Source: DSSM01 sp964484125 (GTDB lineage Bacteria; Bacteroidota; Ignavibacteria; Tepidaquicellales; Tepidaquicellaceae). From it: a stretch of DNA of 64,000 nucleotides. Of the stretch, positions 7,879-16,809 are shown piece after piece. The position numbers and the translations under genes were made by a program. The notes below the pieces were generated by a model. That model was not told where the DNA came from. It made no database searches and saw only the letters and a program-made list of their open reading frames with translations. The DNA is taken from positions 45,524 to 109,523 of the forward strand of contig CAZAEK010000008.1 in assembly GCA_964484125.1 (NCBI GenBank), written 5' to 3'. The first letter of the stretch is position 1, and each line of letters begins with the position of its first letter.

Positions 7879-7992
7879 ATGAATGATATCTATGTTGTTT
7901 TAATTATCGCTTTAATAATCTGGTTTGGATTGTTTATTTATTTATTTATGATTGACAAAAGATTAAAAAAACTTGAAGATGAAAACAAATAA
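7879..7992 (+). CDS. ccmD: small membrane protein CcmD
   Basis: A 37-residue frame between ccmC and ccmE. It begins MNDIYVV, has one membrane span (about residues 5-24) and ends in a charged helix MIDKRLKKLEDENK. This layout (Y near the start, one span, then a basic helix) and the position are typical of CcmD, which helps release heme-loaded CcmE from the CcmC complex. The gene is separated from ccmE by six bases. Confidence 0.85.
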   Translation: MNDIYVVLIIALIIWFGLFIYLFMIDKRLKKLEDENK

Positions 7993-7998
7993 AATTTT

Positions 7999-8385
7999 AT
8001 GAATAACAGAATTAAAATAATTATAGGGGTTGTTATTGTTCTTGTCTTTGTATCCATTGGCTTTTTTAAGTTTATGGATACAAAAATTGAATACGTCAAT
8101 TTTCAGGAGGCAACTGCTAAGTCAAAAGTCGTTGAAGTTAAAGGCGTATGGCTTAAAGACAAGGAAACAAAATTTGATCCTGAAAAAGCAACTTTTGAAT
8201 TCTTTATGAAAGATGATTATAATACTGAAATGAAGGTAATTTACCAGGGAGGAAAACCTAATAACTTTGAAGTTGCAGATGCAATAGTTGTTAAAGGTCA
8301 GGTAAAAAACGGCTCGTTTCATGCAAAAGAAATTCTGACAAAATGCCCGTCTAAATACGAAGGCGACGGACAGGATGTAAAATAA
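7999..8385 (+). CDS. ccmE: heme chaperone CcmE, CXXXY variant
   Basis: A 128-residue protein: an N-terminal membrane anchor (about residues 6-24), then an OB-fold domain with VVEVKGVWLKD, VIYQGGKPNNF and VVVKGQVKNGSFHAKEILTKC. In most CcmE proteins the residue that binds heme covalently is His in a HXXXY motif; here the matching place is C116-P-S-K-Y120. The Cys variant is known from archaea and some sulfate reducers whose Ccm systems lack CcmH and CcmG. Heme is received from CcmC and delivered to CcmF. The identity is clear from the fold motifs and the gene order. Confidence 0.92.
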   Translation: MNNRIKIIIGVVIVLVFVSIGFFKFMDTKIEYVNFQEATAKSKVVEVKGVWLKDKETKFDPEKATFEFFMKDDYNTEMKVIYQGGKPNNFEVADAIVVKGQVKNGSFHAKEILTKCPSKYEGDGQDVK

Positions 8386-8411
8386 TATTTCACCATAATT
8401 TTAATCTTAAT

Positions 8412-10697
8412 ATGATAGGAAAAATTCTCGTTTATATAACATTAGCCGCAAGTTTTATATCAATTATCGGCTATGCGTTAACTTATTTCAGAAAAAATAA
8501 TCTTCTTAAGATATCAAGATTATTTTTTCACATTACAGTTATAAGTGTACTGTTCGCTTCGGCTTACTTATTAAGTCTGATTTTATCTCATCAGTTCCAG
8601 TATTCCTATGTCTGGGAATATAGCAGCCGTTCACTCGGAACACCACTTCTGATTTCCACTTTCTACGCAGGACAGGAAGGAAGTTTTTTACTCTGGGCAC
8701 TTTTTGCATCAATTATCGGAATATTTCTGATAAATAATGTCTCGAAAAATTCTGATTTTGAAGCACCTGTAATGATGATTTATACATTAGTAATAGCATT
8801 CCTTGCAGTGCTTTTAGTACTGAAATCACCCTTTACTACTATCTGGGAAGCATTCCCGGGACAGGTAAAAGAAAATTATATGCCTGAGGATGGAAGAGGG
8901 CTAAACCCGATATTACAGAACTTCTGGATGGTAATACACCCGCCTATTTTATTTATCGGCTTTGCTTCACTTGCAGTACCATTTTCTTTTGCACTTGCAA
9001 CCCTGTTTAATAAAAAATACAGGGAATGGGTTTACTATGTAATGCCATGGATGCTATTTGCTTCAGCTACTTTAGGCCTTGGTATTATTCTCGGAGGATA
9101 TTGGTCTTATGGTGTTCTCGGCTGGGGCGGATATTGGGCATGGGATCCGGTAGAAAATTCATCTCTGATTCCATGGCTCGTTTCAGTTGCGGCTTTGCAT
9201 ACTCTTATTGGTCAGAAAGCAACAGAAGGATATAAAAAAACAAATATTATTTTATCAATTATTGCTTATCTGCTTGTACTTTATTCTACTTTTCTTACAA
9301 GAAGCGGAATACTTCAGGATGCTTCTGTTCATTCCTTTGTTAAGCCCGGAATGGAAGTATATATAGCACTTGTCCTTTTCATCTCTTCATTTGCATTAAT
9401 ATCTGCTATTGCGATTGCAGTAAGATTTAAGTCTCTGAGTGAAGTTGCAAAAAAAGATGCGAAAGTAAATATTCTTTCAAGAGAAGCGGTTTTGTATATC
9501 GGGGCACTGATTATTCTTGCATCAGGTGCTATTATCATTGCAGGAACAAGTTTACCTATTTTCTCCAAAAGCACAGTAGATATCAGTTTCTATAACCAGA
9601 TGAATATGCCAATTGCAATTGTAATGCTCGTTTTTGCAGCAATAGCTTTTTTCCTTGATTGGAGATCAACTGACACTAAAAAGTTTCTAAATAAATTAAT
9701 TACTCCGGCTGCACTTGCGCTTGTTACAACCATTATCCTTGCTATATTTGCAATTAATGAATTAGTATATATAATATTTACATTTGTTATATTTTTTGCT
9801 TTCTTTTCCGGTTTAATAAAACTCGGAAATGTTTTCAAGGCAAAGAAATTAACTTTTGGTGCCGCAGTTGCACATATCGGACTTGCACTTTTCTTCCTCG
9901 GAATTATTGCATCTTCAAAATACAGTGAAGAAGTAAAGTTATCACTTGAAATGGGTAAACCTGCAGAAGCTTTTGGATATTTATTCACCTATACAGGAGC
10001 AGAGCCGTTTGACGACCCTCAAAATCCAAACGATGAAAAATATTATTTTAACATACTCGTTGAAAAAGATAATAAAGAAATGGTATTAAAGCCGGTGATG
10101 TATTTCAGTAGTTTCAATGAAGGCCTTATGAAAAATCCTGATATAGCAAGTTTTGTTACTAAAGATATTTATCTCTCTCCGATAGAATTAATTGCTCCCC
10201 AGAAATTCAACCCCAAAGATGAACAAGCAATTGGTCAAAATGAAGAAAAAGAAATCAATGGTGTAAAAATAAAATTTATTGATTTTGACCTGAGCCAGGC
10301 ACCAATGGGAAATCAGGCGGAAATGACAGATTATTCTATTTTTGCTAATGTCAGCACTACTTATAACGGAAAAACTAATCCTTTAAAACTCGAATTGAAA
10401 TATGTTGGAGGAGTGCCTGAACCTGTAGAAATTAATCTTCCGCAGGATGAAAAAATTACATTAATGTTTACAGGTATGAATGTAAAAAATGAACAGAACC
10501 CGGTATCATCAGCAAAAATAGTTGTTGCAACCGAAGAAACTAAATCAAAATTTAAAAAGCAGGAAGAAATGATGATAGCAAGTGTTGCTATAAAACCATT
10601 TATCGGAGTTTTATGGCTTGGTGCTTTTATAATGATTTTTGGTTTCTTCTATTCAATTATAAAAAGAGTCAGGGATTTGAAAAAGGTAAATAATTAA
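8412..10697 (+). CDS. ccmF: heme lyase component CcmF
   Basis: A 761-residue polytopic protein with the CcmF landmarks: WMVIHPPILFIGF, the WWD stretch GWGGYWAWDPVENSSLIPW (about residues 237-255), LTRSGILQDASVHSF, and a late HIGLALFFLG span. It attaches heme to the CXXCH cysteines of apocytochromes in the periplasm. It is longer than the proteobacterial form because of a soluble periplasmic domain of about 200 residues (after residue 500) before the final span. ccmA, ccmB, ccmG and ccmH are not in this window. Confidence 0.95.
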   Translation: MIGKILVYITLAASFISIIGYALTYFRKNNLLKISRLFFHITVISVLFASAYLLSLILSHQFQYSYVWEYSSRSLGTPLLISTFYAGQEGSFLLWALFASIIGIFLINNVSKNSDFEAPVMMIYTLVIAFLAVLLVLKSPFTTIWEAFPGQVKENYMPEDGRGLNPILQNFWMVIHPPILFIGFASLAVPFSFALATLFNKKYREWVYYVMPWMLFASATLGLGIILGGYWSYGVLGWGGYWAWDPVENSSLIPWLVSVAALHTLIGQKATEGYKKTNIILSIIAYLLVLYSTFLTRSGILQDASVHSFVKPGMEVYIALVLFISSFALISAIAIAVRFKSLSEVAKKDAKVNILSREAVLYIGALIILASGAIIIAGTSLPIFSKSTVDISFYNQMNMPIAIVMLVFAAIAFFLDWRSTDTKKFLNKLITPAALALVTTIILAIFAINELVYIIFTFVIFFAFFSGLIKLGNVFKAKKLTFGAAVAHIGLALFFLGIIASSKYSEEVKLSLEMGKPAEAFGYLFTYTGAEPFDDPQNPNDEKYYFNILVEKDNKEMVLKPVMYFSSFNEGLMKNPDIASFVTKDIYLSPIELIAPQKFNPKDEQAIGQNEEKEINGVKIKFIDFDLSQAPMGNQAEMTDYSIFANVSTTYNGKTNPLKLELKYVGGVPEPVEINLPQDEKITLMFTGMNVKNEQNPVSSAKIVVATEETKSKFKKQEEMMIASVAIKPFIGVLWLGAFIMIFGFFYSIIKRVRDLKKVNN

Positions 10698-10805
10698 TAT
10701 TTATCTGTAATTTTGACTTTAACAATTTACCTAAGTTGTTTATTTTTCAATATGTTTTTATTTCAGGATTCTCACTTTTGAATATTAATTTTAACTTTTC
10801 ATTTT

Positions 10806-11690
10806 ATGTTTAATTCCATTGTATTAGTTAAGCAGGTTCCCGATACCACAAATATTACCGGACAGGTAATGAAAGAGGATGGTACGGTAAACAGAGCTAA
10901 ACTGCCTGCTATTTTTAATTTTGAGGATAAAGTTGCACTTGAACTTGCGTTGAGAATAAAAGATGAATATGGAGGGAAGGTAACAGCAATAACAATGGGA
11001 CCTCCGAGAGCTTCAGATATTTTAAGAGAATGTCTTTATATGGGAGCCGATGAAGTATATGCAATAAGCGACAGAAAATTTGCCGGAGCTGATACATTGG
11101 CAACGTCTTATGTACTGAGTGAAGCAATAAAAAAAATCGGTCAGTATGATTTTATATTTGCAGGCAGACAGGCAATAGACGGAGATACTGCTCAGGTTGG
11201 ACCACAGACAGCAGAAAAACTTGGAATACCACAGGTAACTTATGTAGAAGAAATACTCGGGCTTTCGGAAGGTAAAGCTAAAATCAGAAAAAAAATAGAC
11301 GGAGGTTTTGAAATAGTTGAAGTAAAACTACCTGTATTATTAACGGTTATCAAGGAAGCCGCTGAGCCAAGACCTTACAGCGCCAAAAGGGTAATGCAAT
11401 ACAAGGGGGCTAAATCATTAATGGATTTGGAAAAACTTACTGAAGGAAATCCTTTGCTTTATATTGATTCACTTCAGCACGAATATGAAAAAAGAAATTT
11501 ATTTATCCCGACACTCACAACAGATGATTTACCTGTTGACCTTTCGAGGATAGGTATAAAAGGTTCGCCTACAAAAGTTTACAAAATCGAATCTGTTGTT
11601 TTAGCAGGCGGAAATAAAGAAATAATAGAGCCGACCAAAAAGGGAATAGGTGAGCTGATAGATAAATTAATTGATGACCATATATTTTAA
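10806..11690 (+). CDS. etfB: electron transfer flavoprotein beta subunit
   Basis: A 294-residue protein starting MFNSIVLVKQVPDT, the usual EtfB opening. AITMGPPRASDILRECLYMGADEVYAISD and FAGRQAIDGDTAQVGPQTAEKLGIP are family signatures that bind AMP/FAD. It forms a heterodimer with EtfA, taking electrons from acyl-CoA dehydrogenases and passing them to a membrane ETF:quinone oxidoreductase or similar. A 108-base gap separates it from ccmF, so it probably heads its own transcript. It is somewhat longer than the ~255-residue mitochondrial type. Confidence 0.95.
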   Translation: MFNSIVLVKQVPDTTNITGQVMKEDGTVNRAKLPAIFNFEDKVALELALRIKDEYGGKVTAITMGPPRASDILRECLYMGADEVYAISDRKFAGADTLATSYVLSEAIKKIGQYDFIFAGRQAIDGDTAQVGPQTAEKLGIPQVTYVEEILGLSEGKAKIRKKIDGGFEIVEVKLPVLLTVIKEAAEPRPYSAKRVMQYKGAKSLMDLEKLTEGNPLLYIDSLQHEYEKRNLFIPTLTTDDLPVDLSRIGIKGSPTKVYKIESVVLAGGNKEIIEPTKKGIGELIDKLIDDHIF

Positions 11691-11726
11691 TTTTTTATAA
11701 TCAAGGTAACATAAAGAATTTATAAA

Positions 11727-12761
11727 ATGAGTAATAGCGGAACAAAAAATAAGCCATCTGAAGTTTGGGTATTCATTGAACAAAGAGAAGGTAAACCTGC
11801 AGATGTGAGTTTTGAGCTTTTAAGCAAGGGAAGGAAACTTGCAGATAATATGAACGGGCTTCTGAAAGCAATAGTGATAGGGGATAACGTTTCCGGAATT
11901 GCAAAAGAATCATTCAGGTTCGGCGCAAACGAAGCTTATCTTATTCAGCATCCTGAACTTAAACATTACAGAACTTTGCCTTATGCAAGGATACTTAATG
12001 AACTTATAGAGAAAGAAAATCCGAGGATTGTACTTTTTGGAGCTACAATTATCGGGAGAGATCTTGCTCCAAGGGTTGCATCACATACAAAAAGCGGGCT
12101 GACAGCTGACTGCACAGATTTAAAAATTGCAGATATAACTTATCTTAACAAAGATTACAGGGAACTGCTTCTGCAGATCAGACCTGCATTTGGCGGTAAT
12201 ATCGTTGCAACTATTATTACTCCGGACGTATATGTTCAGATGGCAACTGTAAGAGAAGGCGTAATGGAAATGCATCAATATGAAAATCCTTTTGAAGTAA
12301 AGATTACTGAAATACCTTATGTACCGAATGAAATTGATAACCTAGTAACATTTATTGAACAGCATAGAGAAGAATCAAAAATTAATTTAAAAGCCGCACC
12401 AATAATAGTAGCAGGGGGTTACGGACTCGGAACGAAAGAGAATTTTAATTTAATATTTGAACTTGCTCATACACTCGGAGCTGAAGTCGCCGGAAGCCGT
12501 GCCGCAGTTGATGCGGGATTTATTCCACACGAAAGACAGGTAGGTCAAACAGGCGTTACCGTTCGTCCAAAGTTATACATTGCAGTTGGTATTTCCGGTG
12601 CAATTCAACACAGAGCAGGTATGCAGGAAGCTAATAAAATAATAGCAATAAACAATGACCCTGATGCACCGATCTTTGAAATTGCACATTATGGAATAGT
12701 AGGAGATGCAACAGAAATAATACCGACATTTATCGAAACTTATAAAAGTAAATTGAAATAA
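11727..12761 (+). CDS. etfA: electron transfer flavoprotein alpha subunit
   Basis: A 344-residue protein with the EtfA C-terminal FAD domain: GAEVAGSRAAVDAGFIPHER, QVGQTGVTVRPKLYIAVGIS, GAIQHRAGM, INNDPDAPIFEIAHYGIVGD (about residues 250-330). It starts 36 bases after etfB and ends six bases before the acyl-CoA dehydrogenase gene, so the three genes form an operon. Together they carry electrons from acyl-CoA oxidation. Confidence 0.96.
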   Translation: MSNSGTKNKPSEVWVFIEQREGKPADVSFELLSKGRKLADNMNGLLKAIVIGDNVSGIAKESFRFGANEAYLIQHPELKHYRTLPYARILNELIEKENPRIVLFGATIIGRDLAPRVASHTKSGLTADCTDLKIADITYLNKDYRELLLQIRPAFGGNIVATIITPDVYVQMATVREGVMEMHQYENPFEVKITEIPYVPNEIDNLVTFIEQHREESKINLKAAPIIVAGGYGLGTKENFNLIFELAHTLGAEVAGSRAAVDAGFIPHERQVGQTGVTVRPKLYIAVGISGAIQHRAGMQEANKIIAINNDPDAPIFEIAHYGIVGDATEIIPTFIETYKSKLK

Positions 12762-12767
12762 AATAAT

Positions 12768-14489
12768 ATGCCAAATTTTTTCACAGACAATAAAGACCTG
12801 ATTTTTCAATTTGAAAGACTTGACCTTAAGGAAGTTGTGCAGATAGCGGAAAATAATTACGAGGAATCAAAGAAATATCCTTATGCACCAACGAACTATG
12901 AAGATGCAATGGAAAATTACCGCAAAGTTCTTGAGGTAGTTGGAGATATAGCCGGAAATTATATTGATGCAAGAGCAGGAGAGGTTGATACAGAGGGTGC
13001 CCATTATAAAAACGGAGAAGTGAATTATGCTTCCGGCACTGTTGAGAATTTAAAGCAACTTTCAAAGGCAGACCTTATGGGCATGGTACTTCCGAGAAGA
13101 TTTGGAGGTCTGAATTTTCCGACATCAATATATATGATGGCAACAGAAATAATAGCCCGTGCAGATGCATCGCTTATGAATATTTTTGGTTTGCAGGATA
13201 TTGGTGAGATGATTAATAAATTTGGAGATGAAAGCCAGAGGGAAGAATTTCTGCCAAAGTTCTGTACAGGCGAATATACCGGAGCTATGGCATTGACAGA
13301 ACCCGATGCCGGCTCTGATTTACAGGCAGTAAAATTAACAGCATATCAGGATGAGAAAGGTCAGTGGTTTTTAAAAGGTGTGAAAAGATTTATTACAAAC
13401 GGAAATGCCGATGTTCACCTTGTACTTGCCCGTTCTGAACCCGGTACAAAAGACGGAAGAGGTTTAAGTATGTTTGTATGTTACAGAGATAAATCTGTTG
13501 TAATCAGGCGAATTGAAAATAAACTTGGCATACACGGCTCACCCACATGTGAACTGCAGTTTAATGACACTCCTGCATGGCTTGTTGGCAAAAGAAAATT
13601 CGGATTGATAAAATATGTTTTTGATTTAATGTTTCGTGCAAGACTCGGAGTTTCTGCACAGGCACTTGGTATATCGCAGGCAGCTTATGAAGAAGCCCTG
13701 AAATATGCAAAAGACAGGGTTCAGTTCGGAAAGTCAATATATAACATTCCTGCCGTAACAAACATACTGCTTGATATGAGAACTACACTCGAAACAAACC
13801 GTACTTTAATGTATGCGGCAGGTACTGCTGTTGATATAAAAGAGAAACTTGAGGAATTAGTAGAAAAGAACAAGGCAGAAGGGAAAAATGATACTGAGTT
13901 AAATGAAAGACTTAAATCAGTAACAAAGTTTGCAAATTTTGTAACACCTCTTGCAAAATATATTTTAACCGAAAGTGCAAATAAGATAACATACGATGCA
14001 CTTCAGATTCACGGAGGAACAGGATATATGAAGGAGTTCAGAGTTGAAAGACTCGCCCGTGATGCACGAATAACAAATATTTATGAAGGGACTTCACAGC
14101 TTCAGATAGTAGCGGCAATAGGTGGAGTTCTTGGTGATATATTAAAAGATATGTTTGATAAAAAGGAGAAGAAAGAATATCCCGGCGGACTTGCAAGACT
14201 CTCTGAAATACTAAAGGAAATCCGTGTAATATTTTATGACAGTTTGAAATATGTTGTGGATAAAAAAGATGTCAGTTTTCAGGATGTTGCAGCGAAAGAT
14301 CTTGTTGAGCTTTATAGCTATATTTATACCGGCTGGCTGCTACTCGATGAAGCCGAAGTAAACGAAAGAAAGAAATTTATTGCAAACAGATATATAATTG
14401 AATCACTTGCAAATGCGAGAAAAAATGCAGAAAATATCAAAAACGAACTTTTCTCTGATATACTGCATGCAGATAAAATATTAATATAA
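12768..14489 (+). CDS. acyl-CoA dehydrogenase with C-terminal extension
   Basis: A 573-residue flavoprotein. FAD/substrate motifs are visible: GAMALTEPDAGSDLQ, FITNGNADVHLVLAR, and the late block ALQIHGGTGYMKEFRVERL, with the likely catalytic base E440 in IYEGTSQLQ. About 100 residues follow the normal end of the fold, a helical extension also found in some longer acyl-CoA dehydrogenases. It oxidises an acyl-CoA to the enoyl-CoA and reduces the ETF encoded just upstream. Chain-length preference cannot be read from the sequence. Confidence 0.93.
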   Translation: MPNFFTDNKDLIFQFERLDLKEVVQIAENNYEESKKYPYAPTNYEDAMENYRKVLEVVGDIAGNYIDARAGEVDTEGAHYKNGEVNYASGTVENLKQLSKADLMGMVLPRRFGGLNFPTSIYMMATEIIARADASLMNIFGLQDIGEMINKFGDESQREEFLPKFCTGEYTGAMALTEPDAGSDLQAVKLTAYQDEKGQWFLKGVKRFITNGNADVHLVLARSEPGTKDGRGLSMFVCYRDKSVVIRRIENKLGIHGSPTCELQFNDTPAWLVGKRKFGLIKYVFDLMFRARLGVSAQALGISQAAYEEALKYAKDRVQFGKSIYNIPAVTNILLDMRTTLETNRTLMYAAGTAVDIKEKLEELVEKNKAEGKNDTELNERLKSVTKFANFVTPLAKYILTESANKITYDALQIHGGTGYMKEFRVERLARDARITNIYEGTSQLQIVAAIGGVLGDILKDMFDKKEKKEYPGGLARLSEILKEIRVIFYDSLKYVVDKKDVSFQDVAAKDLVELYSYIYTGWLLLDEAEVNERKKFIANRYIIESLANARKNAENIKNELFSDILHADKILI

Positions 14490-14514
14490 TTATAAACTAT
14501 ATAATAAAATTAAA

Positions 14515-14712
14515 ATGTTTTATTACAGAATTTTTGACGATAAAGACGAACTAAACTTTTTTAAGAGTTCATTTGAGTATGAGAAGATTGTTGAATTAAT
14601 GCAACAATACGAGAAAGAACATCAGGAGTATTTAAACTGTGAGTTCATAGATTTTCTTAAGAAAAGGGATTCTGAGGCGGAGATTATTGAAGTAACGAAT
14701 ATTTATTATTAA
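14515..14712 (+). CDS. small acidic hypothetical protein
   Basis: A 65-residue, Glu/Asp- and Tyr/Phe-rich protein with no signal peptide or membrane span. It starts 25 bases after the acyl-CoA dehydrogenase and is followed by a terminator, so it is probably the last gene of the etf operon. The family is not recognised. Codon use looks like its neighbours, which supports a real gene. Confidence 0.6.
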   Translation: MFYYRIFDDKDELNFFKSSFEYEKIVELMQQYEKEHQEYLNCEFIDFLKKRDSEAEIIEVTNIYY

Positions 14713-14717
14713 AGTAT

Positions 14718-14748
14718 AAAAAGGACTGCTTTTAAAGGCAGTCCTTTT
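14718..14748 (+). terminator. bidirectional intrinsic terminator
   Basis: AAAGGACTGC pairs with GCAGTCCTTT around a short TTTTAAAG loop, with A-tract before and T-tract after. It can serve both the plus-strand etf operon and the convergent VOC gene. Confidence 0.85.
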
Positions 14749-14762
14749 AATAATTTTAATAT

Positions 14763-15131
14763 TTATTGTTTAGACCAAAGACCAATTAAATTATTATCAA
14801 GGTCTCTGAACAGTCCAAAGTATCCGGCTGATTCGCTTATAAGGGTTTTATGTTCTTCTATTTTACCTCCTAATTCAACTGCTTTTTTCAGGGTTTCTTC
14901 TATATCTTCAACCTCAATATATATTATAATTGACTGACCTGTACTTTCGAGTTCTCTTCTTGTAAAACCGCCTCCGACTGAATTCTCCCCTGTATAGATA
15001 TTCCAGTATATTGTTTTTGATGCCTGTGATAACTTAAACTCCCAGTTAAAAAGCTTAGAATAAAAATTTTTTGCTCTTTCAAAATCGCTTACTTTTATCT
15101 CAAACCATCCTATTGGGTTTTTAGACGACAT
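14763..15131 (-). CDS. VOC-family (glyoxalase/bleomycin resistance-like) protein
   Basis: A 122-residue single-domain protein opening with NPIGWFEIKVSDFERAKNFYSKLFNW and carrying IYIEVEDIEETLKKAVELGG and AGYFGLFRDLDNNLIGLW, the paired beta-alpha-beta modules of the VOC superfamily. Such proteins bind a metal and handle small molecules as dimers; substrate unknown. A good ribosome site (AGGAG) precedes the ATG on the minus strand. It is a single gene. Confidence 0.88.
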   Translation of the reverse strand: MSSKNPIGWFEIKVSDFERAKNFYSKLFNWEFKLSQASKTIYWNIYTGENSVGGGFTRRELESTGQSIIIYIEVEDIEETLKKAVELGGKIEEHKTLISESAGYFGLFRDLDNNLIGLWSKQ

Positions 15132-15286
15132 TTTTATTATCTCCTTTTTTATTTATAATATAAAACCAAAATATTGATTTTTTAATTCTATTTCTATGTA
15201 TTTTTTTAATGGTAGTAAAATTAATCATTTATTTAATTATTTTTTTTTATACTTTCATAAGAATTTTTAACCTAAATTTTAAAAAT

Positions 15287-16210
15287 ATGAAAAAATTTTT
15301 ACTCCTTCTTTTTTTATTATCAATGCCGGTTTTAGCTTTTTCCCAATACTACTCTGAAGGGTTTGAAGCTTACGATTCACTGACAATTCCTCCTGACTGG
15401 AAAGTTGTTAATAATGCAGGTTTTCCAATTGATCCATTTGCAAACTGGACTATTCGCGATTCAGGGAAAGCATTACCAAACATTACGTACAGCATTGAAA
15501 AACGTTCAAGAGCTTATAACAGCTTAAAAGCTTTTGATATTACATGGGGCGCCGGTATTGATACAGTTTCCGGGACACCTTCCATTAGTGATGCATGGCT
15601 TATCACAAAAAAATTTAATTACATTCCGACTGATGCTTTGTTTTCTTTTTATGCATGTGGTGGTTCTGCTTCGTATCTTGATAGCTTACAGATTTGGCTT
15701 AGCCCTACCGGTGATACAGCGCTATCAAGCTTTACAGTAAAACTATCTACAATAGTATGGACTCCGCCTGTAGTTTATGGTAACTTTACAAATTATTTTA
15801 ACGACTTATCAGCTTATGCCGGTTTAAATGTAAGATTAGCATTCAGATATTATATGAATGTTACGGTTGATGGATATGTAGTAATGCTTGACCAGGTTGA
15901 GATGTTTGGTACAATTGGCGTTAACCCCATTGGCTCGAATATTCCAAAAGAATATGCATTGCATCAAAACTATCCTAATCCGTTCAACCCGCAAACAACT
16001 ATCAAATTTGATCTGGCAAAAGCTTCAAATGTAAAATTAGAAGTGTTTAATTCGCTTGGTCAGCTTGTACAGACAATTTACAATGGATTTAAACCCGCCG
16101 GCTATTATGAGGCAACTTTCAATGCGGCTTCGCTTACAAGCGGAATTTATTTCTATAGATTAACAACCGATAATTTTGTACAGACTAAAAAAATGTCTGT
16201 TGTAAAATAA
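15287..16210 (+). CDS. T9SS-exported protein with choice-of-anchor J-like domain
   Basis: The frame opens at 15209, but a clean signal peptide (MKKFLLLLFLLSMPVLAFSQ) begins at the ATG at 15287, so that start is preferred; it gives 307 residues. The mature part begins SEGFEAYDSLTIPPDWKVVN, typical of choice-of-anchor J / cleaved-adhesin jelly-roll domains that bind carbohydrate or protein. The last ~85 residues are a T9SS type A sorting domain (NYPNPFNPQTTIKF, SGIYFY, final K). It is probably attached to the cell surface. It stands alone, ended by a strong terminator. Confidence 0.85.
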   Translation: MKKFLLLLFLLSMPVLAFSQYYSEGFEAYDSLTIPPDWKVVNNAGFPIDPFANWTIRDSGKALPNITYSIEKRSRAYNSLKAFDITWGAGIDTVSGTPSISDAWLITKKFNYIPTDALFSFYACGGSASYLDSLQIWLSPTGDTALSSFTVKLSTIVWTPPVVYGNFTNYFNDLSAYAGLNVRLAFRYYMNVTVDGYVVMLDQVEMFGTIGVNPIGSNIPKEYALHQNYPNPFNPQTTIKFDLAKASNVKLEVFNSLGQLVQTIYNGFKPAGYYEATFNAASLTSGIYFYRLTTDNFVQTKKMSVVK

Positions 16211-16226
16211 AAAGTTTCAACTATTT

Positions 16227-16260
16227 AAAAAGGTCAGAAGAATTTCTTCTGACCTTTTTT
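16227..16260 (+). terminator. intrinsic terminator after the T9SS adhesin-like gene
   Basis: AAAAGGTCAGAAG at 16228-16240 pairs with CTTCTGACCTTTT across a short AATT-centred loop and ends in a T6 run. Confidence 0.9.
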
Positions 16261-16299
16261 ATTTAATGAATAAATTTATTTTACAGTAAAATAACAATT

Positions 16300-16809
16300 A
16301 TGTATAATATAGAAATCAAAGCAAGGTGCAATAGAACTGATGAAATCAGAAGAATTTTGCTTGATGAAAATGCTGATTACAAGGGAACTGATTTTCAAAC
16401 CGATACATATTTTATAGTCAAAGAAGGCAGATTAAAACTCAGACATGGCAATATCGAGAATTCGCTTATCTACTACAAGCGTGAAAATATTTCCGGTTCT
16501 AAGAAGTCATCTGTTATATTATATAACACTACTCCTGATTCAAAACTGAAAGAAATTCTGACTCAAACTCTTGGAATACTTGTCGAAGTAAAAAAGAAGA
16601 GGGAAATATATTTTATTGAAAATGTGAAATTCCATATTGATGAAGTTGAATCACTCGGCTCCTTTGTTGAGATTGAAGCCATTAGTTCGGTTCCAGATAA
16701 AGAAGAGATATTTTTCCGCAACCAATGCGAAAAATATATCTCTCTTTTAAAAATCAATAAAGATGATTTAATTTCAATTTCCTACAGCGATATGCTGCTG
16801 CAAAAATAA
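16300..16809 (+). CDS. CYTH-domain (class IV adenylate cyclase-like) protein
   Basis: A 169-residue protein starting MYNIEIKARC, the N-terminal strand of CYTH proteins, followed by TDTYFIVKEGRLKLRHG, LIYYKRE, VEVKKKREIYFIENVKFHIDEVESLGSFVEIEA; these alternating charged strands line the tunnel that binds triphosphate and metal. Members hydrolyse polyphosphates or thiamine triphosphate, or make cAMP. Which activity applies here cannot be told. It ends one base before the convergent alcohol dehydrogenase gene, with no terminator between. Confidence 0.85.
   Translation: MYNIEIKARCNRTDEIRRILLDENADYKGTDFQTDTYFIVKEGRLKLRHGNIENSLIYYKRENISGSKKSSVILYNTTPDSKLKEILTQTLGILVEVKKKREIYFIENVKFHIDEVESLGSFVEIEAISSVPDKEEIFFRNQCEKYISLLKINKDDLISISYSDMLLQK

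Noticed and set aside
15209..15286. Longer N-terminus for the T9SS adhesin-like protein
   Set aside because: The extra 26 residues would place a second hydrophobic stretch before a clean signal peptide; the ATG at 15287 is better.
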